DNA of 64,000 bases, taken from positions 2,418,001 through 2,482,000 of the forward strand of contig NW_024465777.1 in the NCBI RefSeq assembly GCF_017591425.1, written 5' to 3'. Positions 32,450 to 44,619 of the stretch are shown piece after piece. The translations under genes were made by a program, and so were the position numbers. The notes beneath the pieces are model-generated. The model was given only the letters and a program-made list of their open reading frames with translations, ran no database searches and was not told the DNA's origin. This stretch comes from Ochotona curzoniae. Its lineage: Eukaryota > Chordata > Mammalia > Lagomorpha > Ochotonidae. Position 1 is the first letter of the stretch. Each line of letters opens with the position of its first letter.

Positions 32450-34060
32450 TAAAGAATATTTATTCAAGCAGTTATCTCCTCCTTTTTTCTTAATATTGTT
32501 TACATAGCTGTGAGGGATGCGTGTCCATGTGGGTCTCTGACCAGGGTGGGAAGGGTTGTGGCATGAAGGAAAGTGGGTAGGACAATTGTTTTAGTTTTTT
32601 TTCCCTTCTGAGTCTGCAGGGTGGGGAGAGGGAGGGGGCTGCTCCTTGCTGTTAAACTACATCAGCATCTAGGGTTACGAGGCAGTCATTTGATTACACC
32701 TTAGAGACCCCAGTGTAGGGAAGAGAGTTCTGAGGGGACTGCTTAAGTGGTTTTGATGGTTCTGATATACCATCAGCTTTGTTGCCCTAGGGTTAAGAAA
32801 ATCTTCGCAAGTCTATTGGCTGACCAATCCACCTTAGTGTATCGGCAGGGCTGGGAGCATATTGCAAAGCTTGGCCAGGAGAGTGGTCCAACCTGTTCTG
32901 CTCTCCATCCTCTGATGAGGAGGTCGACATCATCTGCTGGCATAGATGAACTGGTTGTCATGTCCCCTGTGTGCATCTGAACATGCTGTCCACTGCAAGG
33001 GAGCCCAGTCCCAACCTCATGCTCTCCAAGGTTGGACCATATATATCGTGATTTACCCCGTGGTCAGGGTTTGAGTCCAGTCTTCCAAGAAACCTCACCT
33101 GAGACGATCTCAGACTTGACTCTCGTGTGTACCAGCCAGTACAGGGTCAAGTTCAGTCTATCACCTGCACCAACCAATGCACATACTGGTGGATGCAGCT
33201 GCCTGGTCAGTTCTGCCCCAAGCCCCATCTGTCATGTGAACTGACAGGTGCTATGGTCTAGTCCAGCCCAGCCTGCCACAGGCCTGGTCTTCACACAAAC
33301 CATAGAGTTCTGGAGCCTGTCAAGGCAACCCCTAATAATCCCCACCAGACCTGCTCCCAGCCCTGGTGTTTGCATGTACTACAGCCTAGCCTGGACTGTC
33401 CTACATACCATGTGGTTCTCATGCATACCTAAGGGTGCAGCAGCTTAGCTCAGCCCACCCCAACCCTTGACCTACATTGACGAGCTTGGCCCGCCACCGG
33501 CCCTGGCTCTTGTGCTCACCAGCAGGAGCTGCAGCCCAGCAGGGGAGTACACTCCGACCAGGCACATTCCCAGCCCCAAGTCTCAAATGTGCCAGTGAGT
33601 GCTACAGCCCTGCTTGGCATGGTTAGCCCTCGGTTCTGGCCTTTGCATTTGCTGACAGATGCTGTAGCCTAGCCCAATGTGGCCTCCTCCCAGCCCCAGC
33701 TCTGATGAGTGTCAACTGAGTTCCCGGGTCCTGTCATCACCCCCAGCTCTTCCTGTGAGTCAGAGGATGCTCAGTCCCATAGAAGCAAGCCCACAAATCC
33801 CCTACAGAATCTGTCCCCAGATCTGCTTCTCTCGCATCCTGTACGGTGCTACAGCCCAGCCTGACATGGCCCACCCCATGCTCTGACATTGGCAGGCGAG
33901 TATTGTGGCTTAGCACAGCCAGGCATGTCCTCCAGTTCCAGCTTTTGTGTATGGTAGAGGGCAGAGGGTGGTACTACTTAGCACAGCCTAGGTTTTCCAT
34001 GTGGGCTAGTTGGTGCCTTGGCCTGACTCAGACGTGGCCTCTGGTTTCCACCCTCTAAAT
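32450..34060 (-). mobile_element. Array-bearing retroposon, inverted copy
   Basis: Read on the minus strand, a degenerate tandem array (34060 to about 33130; repeated 'ggctgggctgtagcacc' and 'gcatgagaacca') is followed by a unique 3' part (33130-32450) ending in A/T-rich sequence. Its array end and the following gagatcgtctcag match the plus copy (gagatcatctcag at about 30800) in the same order. The extreme 3' part differs from the plus copy but resembles the short L1-like insertion at 22578-22760. The 5' boundary and a target duplication were not established. Confidence 0.55.
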
Positions 34061-34263
34061 CACTCCATCTCAGCTCCCTTGCCTACCTTGGGTGCAGTGG
34101 CACAGTCTGTGGAAGACCCCAGAAGTCATTCTGCCCTCAAATATGCCCTCAGCCATTCCCACTCTAATATGACCCCAGGACCCCTTTAGCAGCAAGCTCC
34201 AGTCCCCCTGCCTGCCCAGTGTTTCCTGCCTTCCCCACAAATCTTTACAAACATAAATAATGG

Positions 34264-34618
34264 AGGGCCTGGCACCATGGCTCAATTGGCTAATCTTCCC
34301 CCTTCAAGTGCTGGGATCCCATGTAGGTGCAGGTTAATGTCCCACTTACTCCGCTTCCCAAACAGCTCCCTGCTTATGGCCTGGGGAAAGCAGCAGAACT
34401 GCAGAAGATGGTCCAAAGCATTGGGACCCTGCATCCATGTGGGAAACCTGGAAAAACTACTCGATCCTAGCTCCTCTCTTTGGATCAGCTCAGCTCCAGC
34501 CATTGTGGCCATTTGGAAAGTGAATCAGTGGATGGAAGATCTTTCTCTCTGTCTCTCCTTCTCTCCATTTATTTAATCTGCCTTTCCATTGAAAATAAAT
34601 AAAGATTTTTTTTTTTAA
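34264..34618 (+). mobile_element. C-SINE, plus orientation
   Basis: This full-length copy runs from gggcctggcaccatggctca to attgaaaataaataaagatt. Confidence 0.85.
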
Positions 34619-36150
34619 ATTGGAACAGATAACCAGGCTGGCATATTGGTATAGTTAACACAGATTTGACATTAATCAAGCCCAGAATGCCTATCAGCTA
34701 TTGGCCTTTTTTCTCCCAGCAATGTAGCACTTGCCCAGGCAGCTAAGATTTGATCTGTTTTCACACCTCTGACTGTCCCAATCTGCATTGCTCTCCACCT
34801 TCTGCTTATCAATTTGGCTTTGACTTCTTGAACCAGGCCTAACTAGAATCTTTCCTCCTACTAGAAGCCTTCCCTGATTGCCCTAAGTCCCACTTCTCAA
34901 TCAATGTTTGTTCCTCGATAGTTGAATGTCTGGCAGGTGTTTCTTCACCTACAGATCTAGAACTGTGCCTGGCTACAGGAGGTCAACACGGTACAGAACA
35001 TGTTCAGGGGTCCAGGTGTTGGGTGGAAATGATCAGCAGACACAGAGCAGAGGACACGAGAAGGCAGCATTTAAGGAGGTGCCAGGAGAAGGGAGGGGAT
35101 CCCTCCTCCACCCCATCCGGACCCTTGCAAGAATTCAGGGAAGTGGAGGGACCTGAGGGGAATTAGAGCCAAGAACCAAATTGAATACAAACGGAAGGAA
35201 GCATCTGGAAGAACTGGCTCCCGAACAAAGAGAAGCTAGGAGCCCCTGCCCTACACTCGAGTTAAGGGAAGTGGGTCAGAGGGAGGTGTTTCCTATTCCC
35301 ATTGGCTGGACCCTGGGAGATAAAATCAGCCCAGGGTCAGTGGCTGCTGCTTCTGCTCTAGCAGGTGCCAGAGATGCCACTAAGTCTTGACATTAGTGCT
35401 CATCTCTGCGTTGGTCCATGTTGGCACTGACCCTGCTCTTGTTCCTCAGCCTCGGTGCCACCACCCTCTCCCCAAAGGATGTCTGATCACCTGGCTTGCT
35501 TCCAGCAAGAATCTGTGTACACAGAATTCCTCTGAGCCCTGAGGTTTCCTTTAGTAATTTTCCGCCCACGGCCCACTTCCCACACCAATGTTGGAGTTGA
35601 GCCCAACCTCTCTTTGAGAAACAGCTTTACAATAGTCCCTCTACCTATCCCAACAACACCCTCCGCTCCAATAAAGTATCCTTTGACACTTTTGACAAGC
35701 ACCGCTCTGTAGTTAGAACAGGGTTTGGCTCCCAACTTAGGCAGCCCTTTAGCCCCAAGTCTTGGGTGTATGGCTCATATATTCATGTTAATGATTGATG
35801 GATTAAGGGACTAAATACTAGTTTTGGCTCCACCTCATTCTGGCTATGTGGCCTGAAGTGAATTTGAACCTTCGATTTTTCTATAAAATTATAAGATGGG
35901 ATTAGCCAGCTCTGGGTTTCTTGTGTGAGCCTGCAAGAGATGTGAACCCTGTCCTGACCCAATTGGGAAGGGGAAACAAAAGCTGAACTTGGTCATGTCA
36001 TTTGGCCCTTTGAACTTGGTCATGATGTCATTTGCTCTTTGGTCACAATGGGTAGTTCTTGGCACATAATTGGCATTTAGTACATGTCTACTGAATAAAG
36101 GGAAAATAACAATCACCGCTACCCTCCTTCTGTACCAGGCATAGAAGGAA
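34619..36150. other. Non-coding stretch, mostly unassigned
   Basis: No coding exon was recognised. A low-complexity purine-rich section (35030-35340) could be eroded retroviral sequence. An MIR-like remnant lies at about 35800-35915 (ctggctatgtggcctgaagt). Confidence 0.4.
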
Positions 36151-36189
36151 ACCCGCTTTTGAAAAAAAAAAATTATTTTTATTGGAAAG

Positions 36190-37040
36190 GCAGATTACCA
36201 TAATCTGACTGCCTAGGAGATCACAGGGAATATGAATGCCCTCGGAGGCTGAGAACTCTGAGGTCAGCCATTTCCTATTGGAACTCCCAAACCATCTCAT
36301 AGTGCCTGGTGACATGGGAACTACAACCAGGAGCTCTGGGTGGTACTCAGAGATAAAAGGGTTATAAATCTCCTTTTGGACTCAAGAGAGAAGCTTTCTC
36401 TGGTCCTTATCTAGTTCTAGCCTTGGCTCCCAGGCCTCTCTTACACCAACCATCAGGGTTGCTTGTGAACCCCAAAATTAGTTCAGATAGACAGATACTA
36501 ATAGAGGTCAGCTAGTTGATAATCATGCAGCTTGTACCTTACTGATCAGACTTCCCATCTGGCTTTTCAGATAGACACAGAGAGATACAGATACAGATAT
36601 AGGAAGTCTGGAACAGCCAGGGAAAAGGCCAATTAGCCTATAATCGCTCAGCCTGTACTTACTGGTCAGGCTCCCTATTTGCTGCTCCTGGACTTTACTA
36701 GGTAGGATGTAGAGTTAAATTCTTCCTCACTCACTGGGTTGTTGGGGATTTCCCTGCTCACCTGCCTAAAACTTTTCTATTCTTCAATTGTTAAGATGTA
36801 AAGTGCTGTAAACCATGCTTAATCACTATATACTGCAACGTTTAAATTGTGATGTAATTTTCTTCCCCCAAAAAACTTTATCAATTTATAACTGTTAATG
36901 CTAAACAAGCTGTAACAGTATAGTTTGTACTCAGCTGTTATATTTATGATGGATGTTAATGTTGATGCTTCCTCTGTTTCTGTGCCACTCTGATTTAGGT
37001 TAAACTCAAAAACACGTTAGCTTGGAGAAAAAAAAAAAGG
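36190..37040. other. Unassigned stretch with an imperfect internal duplication
   Basis: Two similar segments (ataatcatgcagcttgtacc near 36520 and ataatcgctcagcctgtact near 36640) suggest an old local duplication or LTR-like repeat. No gene was seen. Confidence 0.4.
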
Positions 37041-37490
37041 TTTATAGCAGCTGGTTGTGTACATGCTAAAATTCAGATGTCAAGGAAGCAGTTACAGGAT
37101 GTGATTAAGAACTTGCATTTTCTAACATGTTGGCCACTCAATACCATATTGATTGGCTTCATGATGTGGTTAAGTTCGATGCTTCTTCCTGTTGTTGAAA
37201 ATGTGTAGTGCCATCTCATTGGAGGAGATGATATTCTGCCAGCTCTATTTCAGACCAAGGATGGTCTCCCAATGAAACTGTTGAATTTATCTGGACAATG
37301 GGATGCTGGACTCTCCGCATGGTCCATACCTGCAATGAAGGAATCATGACTGGATATGATCTGTACTACTGTAACAATATGGAGGAATTCAATATGGGGG
37401 GAGGGCTTGGGAAGGGGCTGGGGGAATCCCAGAGCCTAGGAAACTTTGTCATAAAATGATATAAAAATTTTTTTAAAATTACACAAAAAA
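37041..37490 (+). mobile_element. Probable LINE-1 3' end, plus orientation
   Basis: It ends in the G-rich block ggggggagggcttgggaagg, then gggggaatcccagagcctag and cataaaatgatataaaaa. From memory this resembles lagomorph L1 3' termini. Only the 3' portion is present. Boundaries are approximate. Confidence 0.6.
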
Positions 37491-37734
37491 TAAGAAATAG
37501 TTAAATGTTGCACACAAAGAAAGGAATTACACTAATGAGTTGCCTTCCACACCCAGGTGAACACACAAGCCCATCAAGCTGCTCTTGGAAGCTGTCTTGG
37601 GTGAAGGCTTTTGGACACAGGAGGGCTGCACAATCTCCATTCTGCATGGACTTCCCACCCCACCCCAGCCCCCAGGTCAGGATCTGAACCATTCCAGTTT
37701 TTCAGTTGCTGAACTGCAGAAGGAGTCCTGGAAT

Positions 37735-37865
37735 GGAGTTCAAGTCTAATCTGGGGTTCAAGCTCTGCCCTCCCACTTCGTAGCTGAAGTGATGCTGCTC
37801 CAGGTACTCTGACTAGCTGAGCCCTCAGTGTCCTTGCTGATAAAATGGAGCTGTCACAGCTGTTA
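37735..37865 (+). mobile_element. MIR-like ancient SINE
   Basis: MIR-type spacing is visible: ggttcaagctctgccctccc, then gccctcagtgtccttgctga, then taaaatggagctg. Confidence 0.55.
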
Positions 37866-38059
37866 GCGTTTACTGGACACCCTGTTCAACCTGGGCATGA
37901 AGCCCTGTGAACATGCCATTGCACTTGATCTACATAGCCACCCAATGAAAAAGCATAATCTCCTTTTCATCATTGAGGAAGCGGCTCCAAGACGTAAGGG
38001 ATATTAGACAATGTCATATATTAGCTGTAGGAAGAGCCAGGCTTCAAAGCCAGGCTGCT

Positions 38060-38245
38060 GGGGTTGGGGGTAGGCATTGTGGCACAATGGATTAAGCCAC
38101 TACTGGCAACCCCAACATCCCAAATGAGGTTTGAGTCCTGGCTGCTCCATTTCCAATCAGCTTCCTGCTAATGTGCATTTGGGGAAGGAATCAGTGAATG
38201 AATGGATGGGATTTTTTTCAAGTAAATAAATAAATCTTTTGAAAA
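38060..38245 (+). mobile_element. C-SINE with internal deletion
   Basis: The head taggcattgtggcacaatgg leads to cagcttcctgctaatgtgca, then the sequence jumps to the end (gaatcagtgaatgaatggat) and an AAATAAATAAATC tail. Confidence 0.75.
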
Positions 38246-38254
38246 AGTAACAAG

Positions 38255-38582
38255 AGGGCCCTTGTGTGAACGGCTAAATCCTTGCCTTGCTCACCTGGAC
38301 TCCCACATGGATGCTGGTTTATGTCCTGGCAGCTCCACTTCCCATCCAGCTCCCTGCTTGTGGCCTGGGAAAGCAGTCGAGGACAGCCCAAAGCCTTGGG
38401 ATCCTGCACCTGCATGGGAGACCCAGAAGAAGCTCCTGGCTCCTGGCTTTAGATTGGCTCAGCTCCAGCCATTGCAGCTACTTGGGGAGTAAACCAGTGG
38501 AAGGAAGATCCTTCCATACCTCCTTCTCTCTGTAAATCTGCCTTTCCAATAAAAGAATAAATCAAATCTTTAAAAAAAAGTA
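38255..38582 (+). mobile_element. C-SINE, plus orientation
   Basis: A full-length, well-conserved copy directly follows the previous one. The tail is ccaataaaagaataaatc. Confidence 0.88.
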
Positions 38583-38834
38583 ATAAAGGAAATTCTTCAA
38601 TGCGTTTGTGTTGTTGAGTTTATCCTCCCTTTATCACAGTGTGTAGCAAACTTCCATGACAAAATAACATGAAATCAAATTAGAATTCCCAAATTCATTT
38701 GCCCAGTGCTAAATACAGTGAAAGGACTCATAAGCAGTTACCCAAGACTTGCGAATTACAGGCTAAGCTTGAAATTAGAACAAGAACATTGAAGAACCTA
38801 CATGTGCTTGGATAGTACAGGGGTGAAAGGTGCA

Positions 38835-38950
38835 GTTTCAGCTGCTGGACCAGCTGGATTAAATCCCAGCTCCATCATTCTGTGGCTGTGGAGCTTTATG
38901 TGAATTCCCTAATTTCTACATTCGACTGCCCTCAATCACAAGCTAGACCT
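38835..38950 (+). mobile_element. MIR-like ancient SINE
   Basis: The MIR core pattern gctggattaaatcccagctc followed by gtggctgtggagctttatgt is readable. Confidence 0.55.
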
Positions 38951-39149
38951 AGTAGCAGCTCCAGCTTTGCAAGGTTGTTGTTAAGTAGGCATACATATGT
39001 ATGACTTAGCATCTGTAAGTTCTCAGTGAAGGTTAGCTATCGTGGTAGGTGCCTCCCTCTAACCCCACCCAGTGGCTCCCAGCAATCCTAGTGTATTTGC
39101 CAGATTTTCATCACTATAATAAAATAACTGCGATAAACTGTTGGGTACA

Positions 39150-39445
39150 GTTAAAATTATATTGATTTATTTAGAGAGGCAGAGAAAGATGGAGAGTGAG
39201 TGTTGTCATTCACCAATGCATGCTTCAAATGCCCGCAATGGCCAGGGCAGTGCCAGGCAGGAGCCAGGAGCTGGGAACACAGTCTGGATGTCCCACAGGG
39301 GACCGGGACCCAACTAAGCCATTATCTGCTGCTTCCCAAGATGGATACCAGGAAGAAGCTAGAATCAGAGCAGTTAGGACCCAAGCCAGGGCACGTGGGT
39401 TGTAGGCATCCCAAGCGATGTCTTAATTTTTCTGCCTGATGCCTG
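39150..39445 (-). mobile_element. C-SINE, minus orientation, diverged
   Basis: It begins attgatttatttagagaggc, continues through the reversed body, and lies just before a LINE-1 fragment. Confidence 0.65.
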
Positions 39446-39644
39446 CCCCTGAATTCACTTTGATAGCATTTTGTTAATTTTTATATCAATGTTCAAAAAA
39501 GATATTAGTTTGTAATTTCCTTGCTAATGTTTTTGCCTGATTTTGGCATTAAGGTAATGCTGGTTCATAGAATGAATTGGAAAGTATTTTTTCCTCCTTC
39601 CATTCTTTCGGGATGAATCTGAGAAGTACTGGTTTTTGTAAAAG

Positions 39645-39995
39645 AAACTTTAAAAAAAGAGTTTTATTTTTATTTTTATTGGAAAGGAAGATTAGCTCTG
39701 CAGAGAGAAGGAGAGACAGAAAGATCTTCCATTTGCTAGTTCATTCTTCAAATGGTTACCATGGCTGGAGGTGAGCCAAACTAAAGCCAGGAGCCAGAAG
39801 CCTCTTCCGGGTCTCCCATACAGGTGCAGAGTCCCAAGACTTTGGGCCATTCTTGTCTGCTTTCCCAGGCCATAAGCAAGGAGTTGGATAGGAAGTGGAG
39901 CAATCAGGACATGAACTGGTACCCTTATGGGATCCAGGTGCTTGCAGAGGAGGATTTAGTCATTGAGTCATTGTGCTGGGCCGTAAGAACTATTA
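39645..39995 (-). mobile_element. C-SINE, minus orientation, nested in L1
   Basis: This full-length copy runs from tttatttttatttttattgg to the head complement ttgtgctgggccg. It interrupts the L1 ORF2 remnant. Confidence 0.88.
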
Positions 39996-40058
39996 CCTTT
40001 AATTCCTCCTTAAATGTTTGATAGAATTCAGCCATCAGGCCAATAGCTCTACACTCAG

Positions 40059-40060
<2 letters not shown>

Positions 40061-40144
<84 letters not shown>

Positions 40145-40190
40145 TTCCTTCCTTCCTTCCTTCCTTCCTTCCTTCCTTCCTTCCTTCCTT
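40061..40190. repeat. Compound (TTTC)n(TTCC)n microsatellite
   Basis: About 20 TTTC units are followed by about 12 TTCC units, ending at the 3' end of a minus-oriented SINE. On the minus strand this is a GAAA/GGAA tract expanded from the SINE tail. It yields meaningless low-complexity frames. Confidence 0.97.
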
Positions 40191-40194
40191 TCTT

Positions 40195-40515
40195 TCTCTC
40201 TTTCCCTCTTTTGTCATTGGAAAGGCAGATATACAGAGAGGAGGAAAGAGAGGAAGATCTTCCATCCAATGATTCACTCCCCAAGTGACTGCAATGGTTG
40301 GAGCTGAGCCAATCCAAAGCCAGAAGCCAGGAGCTATTCCAGGTCTCCCACGTGGGTGCAGGGTCCCAAAGCTTTGAGTCATTCTCAACTGCTGTCTCAG
40401 GCCACAAGCAGGGAGCTGGATGGGAAGCAGGGCCACTGGGATTAGAACCGGTGACCATATGGTACCCTGGCGTGTGCAAGGCAAGGACTTTAATCACTAT
40501 GCTATCGTGACGCGC
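40195..40515 (-). mobile_element. C-SINE, minus orientation, nested in L1
   Basis: This well-preserved copy ends in the head complement taatcactatgctatcgtga followed by cgcgcc. Its tail has grown into the adjoining tetranucleotide repeat. Confidence 0.9.
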
Positions 40516-41215
40516 CCACCCTAGGGTTTTTCTGGTGAGAGATTTTTGGCTCTTGATTTGATCTCATGACTAACTATAAATCTATTTACAGTCTTTATTT
40601 CTTTATGTCTTAGGTATTTAATTTCTGTTTTCTGCATTCATTTCATCATGTTATTTAACTTATTGGTGTACAATTGTTCATATAGTCTTATAATTCTTTT
40701 ATTTCTGTAGAATCAATAGTACTATCTAATAATGTCTTCACTTTCACGTCTTTTAGTAATCTGAATCTCGCTGAAAGTCTGTCAATTTTGTGGACCTTTC
40801 AAAATAAAAACACAAAAAAATTAGGTTCAAAGATTTTCTCTATTATTTCTCTATTTTTGATTTCATTGCCTTCTACTCTGATCTTTACTATGCTTTGGGT
40901 TTGTTCTAGTTTTGAGTTGAGTTTATTCATCCTTTTCTAGCTCTGTTCTTTGTCAAGTTCAGCAGCTTGCCTGAGTTCTCCTTTTTCCTCCTATAAGGCT
41001 TTCACCGTGTCCCACAAGTTCTGGTACACTGTGTTTCCACTTTCCTTTGTCTCTAATTTCCCTGTAATTCTTTGCTAAATGGTTATCTGCGGGCTTTCAA
41101 CTTCCAGGAATTTTTGAATTTTCTAGTTTTCCTCCTGCTGTTCCCCCCACCACCTTGTTGTGGTTGAATGAGATATTTTACTCCTATGTATCTTTCAAAA
41201 TCTCTGGGGACTTAT

Positions 41216-41950
41216 AACCTAGCATACTGTTACCAGAAATGCCCGGTGGGTTCTTTCCTCAGCTTAGTATAGAAATATAAAGTCGGGAATCTGTTGCAGG
41301 CAGAAAAGTTTATCTGCGAAGGGACCAGGTAAGCAGGGAAGGGAGAGGGAAAGAGAAGCATCTCCGGAGAGAAAACGGGAGGACGGAGAGACACCAAAGG
41401 CTTGAAGAAGGGTCTTGGGATTTTAAACATTCCTGACTCTTCCTTGTTGGGCAGGAACCTACAAGTGAGATGTTCCCCATTGGTGGTCTCTTACTTAATT
41501 AGGAAATGGGCGGGCAATGCTGGTGCCGCCCACCTGCAGGTGTGGCCAAGACCTCAGCAGGCTTGGATGGTCTCACATATGGTCTTGTCTGGCCCATAGG
41601 TACTTGAGGAGAGTATGTATGCAGCTGCTGTTGAGTAGAGTGCTCTGTATGTGGCTTAGATATAATTGATTTATTCACATTCTCTGCTTCTATGTTCTCT
41701 CCATTTGTTCTCGTTCTGCGCATTATTGAGAATCGGGCATTGAGATCTACGAGTTTAATAATACATTCTATATATACTTGCACATAAGGATACTGTATGG
41801 AGTGCAAGAGAGATCTCACCAGACACAAATGTAGGATGTTAAGGGGAGTCTTTATTAGGCAAGTTTGGTGATGGCAGCTCCTGCTGCACGCCAGGGATGC
41901 CACACCGCATGGCCGAAGTCAGGGGTTTTTAAGCTGTCATTAACATAGAG
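41216..41950. other. Unassigned stretch, possible retroviral or LTR remnant
   Basis: Purine-rich sequence (41320-41400) and a minus-strand AATAAA (plus tttatt at about 41853) hint at an eroded LTR, but I could not define its ends. No gene was seen. Confidence 0.35.
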
Positions 41951-41954
41951 CAGC

Positions 41955-42235
41955 CAGAGCCTGGTGTGGTGGACTACCAGCCAAAGTCCTCGCCTTGAAC
42001 GTGCTGAGTTTCCATACAGGCACTGGTTCTAATCCTGGCAGCTCCACTTCTCATCTAGCTCACTGCTTGTGGCCTGGGAAAGCAGTTGAGGACGGCCCAA
42101 TGCCTTGGGACCCTGCACCTGCCTAGAACACCTGGAGGAAGTTCCTGGCTCCAGATCGGCACAGCACTGGCTGTTGTGGTCACTTGGGGAGTGAATCATC
42201 GGATGAAAGATCGTTCCTCTCTGTCTCTCCTCCAG
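41955..42235 (+). mobile_element. C-SINE, plus orientation
   Basis: It runs from gagcctggtgtggtggacta to ctgtctctcctcc. The extreme A/T tail is absent. Confidence 0.85.
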
Positions 42236-42357
42236 TTGGATACAGAAGCAGACACCTGTGGTTAGCCGCATTGGAAACCTAGTGCTGCCTTAGGGGGCCA
42301 TTAGCCAAATACACCCTGCCACTCACATATCCAAAAATTCATGGAGAAACAGAATCT

Positions 42358-42470
42358 CTTTTTAAAGTTTATTACATTTTTATCTGAAAGGTAGATTTAC
42401 AGAGAGGAAGAGAGACACAGAGATCTCTATCCACTAGTTCGCTTCCCAAGTGGCCACAATAGCCAGAAGC
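42358..42470 (-). mobile_element. SINE tail half, minus orientation, joined to a plus half
   Basis: Reversed tail sequence tttatctgaaaggtagattt passes abruptly near 42470 into forward SINE body, a second inverted SINE junction in the window. Confidence 0.65.
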
Positions 42471-42474
42471 TTTG

Positions 42475-42600
42475 CGCTTCTTTTGCTCCAGCCTGGCCCA
42501 GTCTCAGCAATTCTGGGGATTTGGGGGGTGAACCTATGGGTGGGAGAGCTCTCCCTCTCTCTGCCTTTAAAATACATTTCTAAAAGATAAATGTATGTTG
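42475..42600 (+). mobile_element. SINE 3' half, plus orientation
   Basis: Forward body ctccagcctggcccagtctc leads to ctctctgcctttaaaataca, completing the inverted junction. Confidence 0.6.
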
Positions 42601-42631
42601 GTGCAAAATATTTTTGAAATCTATGCCTACT

Positions 42632-42925
42632 TTTTTTTAAAGATTTATTTTTATCTGAAAGGCATATTTACAGAGAGAGAAGGAAAAGCAGAAAGACCTT
42701 CTATGTTCTGATTCACTCCCAAATGGCCACAGTGGCCAGAGCTGAGTAGATCTGATGCCAGGAACCAGATCTCCTACATAGTTGCTGGCACCCAAGGCCT
42801 TGGGCCATTTTCGAATGCTTCCTCAGGCCAAAAGCAAGGAGCTGAACTGGAAGTGGAGCAGCTGAGACTTGAACTGGCGCCCACATGAAGCTTTGTGTAC
42901 TGAGCAACAGCGCCAGTCCTACTTA
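42632..42925 (-). mobile_element. C-SINE, minus orientation
   Basis: It runs from ttttttaaagatttattttt to the head complement gagcaacagcgccagtcc. Confidence 0.82.
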
Positions 42926-43344
42926 GTTTTTTTTTTGATAATACACATTTTCATGAGATTTTGGAAGGAGAAATACCTGTATTTCCTTCGGTTTTGTCCT
43001 TCTTGTGTTCTGGTGGTCTGGTATTGGCTACAGAAACCACTTTTAATGCTGCTTAAGACCAGCAGTGCTTGTTCAGTCCCTGGACTGACCGGGGGAAGGA
43101 GAGGGGTGCTCTAGGGGCAGAATCTCCTGTTGGACTCGGCCCTTGGCAGCCGTGTTCCTGTGCCCCAGTCTGATCTGGGCGCAGAGATGTCCTTCCTTCC
43201 CGGGTACTTCATAGGGGTCATTCGGCACTGGCCTCCATTTAATACTGCTTGGCCTGGAGGATGTCCACCTGCTACAGCAAACAGTATTGCAAATACTTCC
43301 TGGTGAAATGGACTCTGGAGACTCTGCAGGAGCAGGGCTGGGAA

Positions 43345-43460
43345 CAAAGGTTCTGGTGTCAGACTGATTCAAGTTCATGTTCCATCCATGTGACTTTGGG
43401 CAAATTACTTAGCCTACCTTTCCAAGCCTCAGTTTTCTCATCTGTTAAACGGCTGATAAT
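43345..43460 (+). mobile_element. MIR element
   Basis: This is a good MIR match: ggttctggtgtcagactgat, then gtgactttgggcaaattact, then cctcagttttctcatctgtt. It is old, plus oriented, and adjoined by a younger SINE. Confidence 0.8.
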
Positions 43461-43765
43461 GGGGCAGCGGCAGAACTGGCATCACAAATGAACTCCGGCT
43501 CTAATCCTAGCTGCTCCATTTCTGATCCAGTTCCCTGTTTATTACCTGGAAAAGAAGTGGAACATGGTCCCGGTGTTTGGGCCTCTGAACCTACATGGGA
43601 GACCCCGAGGAGACTCCTGGCTGCAGATGGGCCCAGCTCTGGCTATCGCAACCATTTTGGGAGTGAACCAGTGGGTGAAAGATCTATCTCTCCTTCATTC
43701 TCTCTGTAACTCTTTCAAATAATAAACAAACAAAAAACAAACAAATAAATAGACATTTAAAAAGT
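43461..43765 (+). mobile_element. C-SINE, plus orientation
   Basis: The head gcggcagaactggcatcaca leads to the tail ctctttcaaataataaac with a CAAA-rich extension. Confidence 0.8.
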
Positions 43766-44615
43766 GATACTATTGACTTCAGTAGGATTGTGGGGAGTCA
43801 TGCATATAATTTGTTTAATATAATATCTTGCTTCCAGCAGAATACTCAATACTTACTCTTATTGGCTAATGAGCAGTACAATTGTAACATGTAGCAGTTC
43901 ATGCCTCTACATTGCATAAGTCACAGTTACAACAAAATAAAGTCATACCAGTTAAAGCAAGGGAGTGCAGTGATAGAACCATGGGCACACACAGAGGGCT
44001 GGCTGTGCTCGGGAGCCACTCCTCTTGAAGACACACAAAGGTTTTGGTGTCAAACCAACTCAGGTTCGCTGCCTGATGTCCGAGAATAGAAGCCACACTG
44101 TGGTGTCAGCCAGGCCTGGCAGTTGTAAACAGCTATTAAAGCTGTCTCAGACTGTTTTCTTCAGCTTATGGCAAAACACACGCACCCGGGCCACGGAAGC
44201 TTGACTCACAGCCTCTTCCCAAACCCAAGCAATCGGTCAGAGGATAAACAATGGCCTGCTGGCCTGAGTCAGGGAAAATTCCAGAAGTGGGTAGCTCATT
44301 AATTGCCGAGTGAGCTGCCATGGGAGCTGTCACCTGTGATGAGCAGCAAGACCAGGTTAACCATGTTCTCCTGGAGAGCTGCCTCGTGGCTTGCAAATGG
44401 GTCATCTGTACCATGTGCTCTTTACAAAGCCTTGGACAATCTTTTGACTTTCCCTTCCATGTGAGGATGCCAGCCTCTTCCGACAGGCCCAGCATCACCC
44501 CCACCAAAGGGGAGAATGGTGACCCCAAAGCCAGCCGGTGGTAGCAGCAGATATTGATATGTGCATTTCAGGAATTTTTAAGGTACTATGTATTAGGTCA
44601 GGCAGAACAGAAGTG
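43766..44615. other. Non-coding stretch
   Basis: No gene was seen. A short MIR-like fragment (ggttttggtgtcaaaccaac, about 44037) is present. The rest is unassigned. Confidence 0.4.
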
Positions 44616-44619
44616 ACTC

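Larger units (their letters stand above)
39450..41215 (-). mobile_element. LINE-1 ORF2 remnant, minus orientation, with nested insertions
   Basis: Three blocks (39450-39645, 39995-40057 and 40520-41215) align in order with the complement of mammalian L1 ORF2. Landmarks are tttatatcaatgttcaaaaa, gatagaattcagccatcagg, ctactctgatctttactatg and cccacaagttctggtacact. Two younger SINEs and a microsatellite split it. No open frame remains, so it is an inactive fossil. Confidence 0.75.

Noticed and set aside
40018..40497. Low-complexity FLSFFLS and KERKKERK proteins
   Set aside because: They are translations of the TTTC/TTCC microsatellite only.
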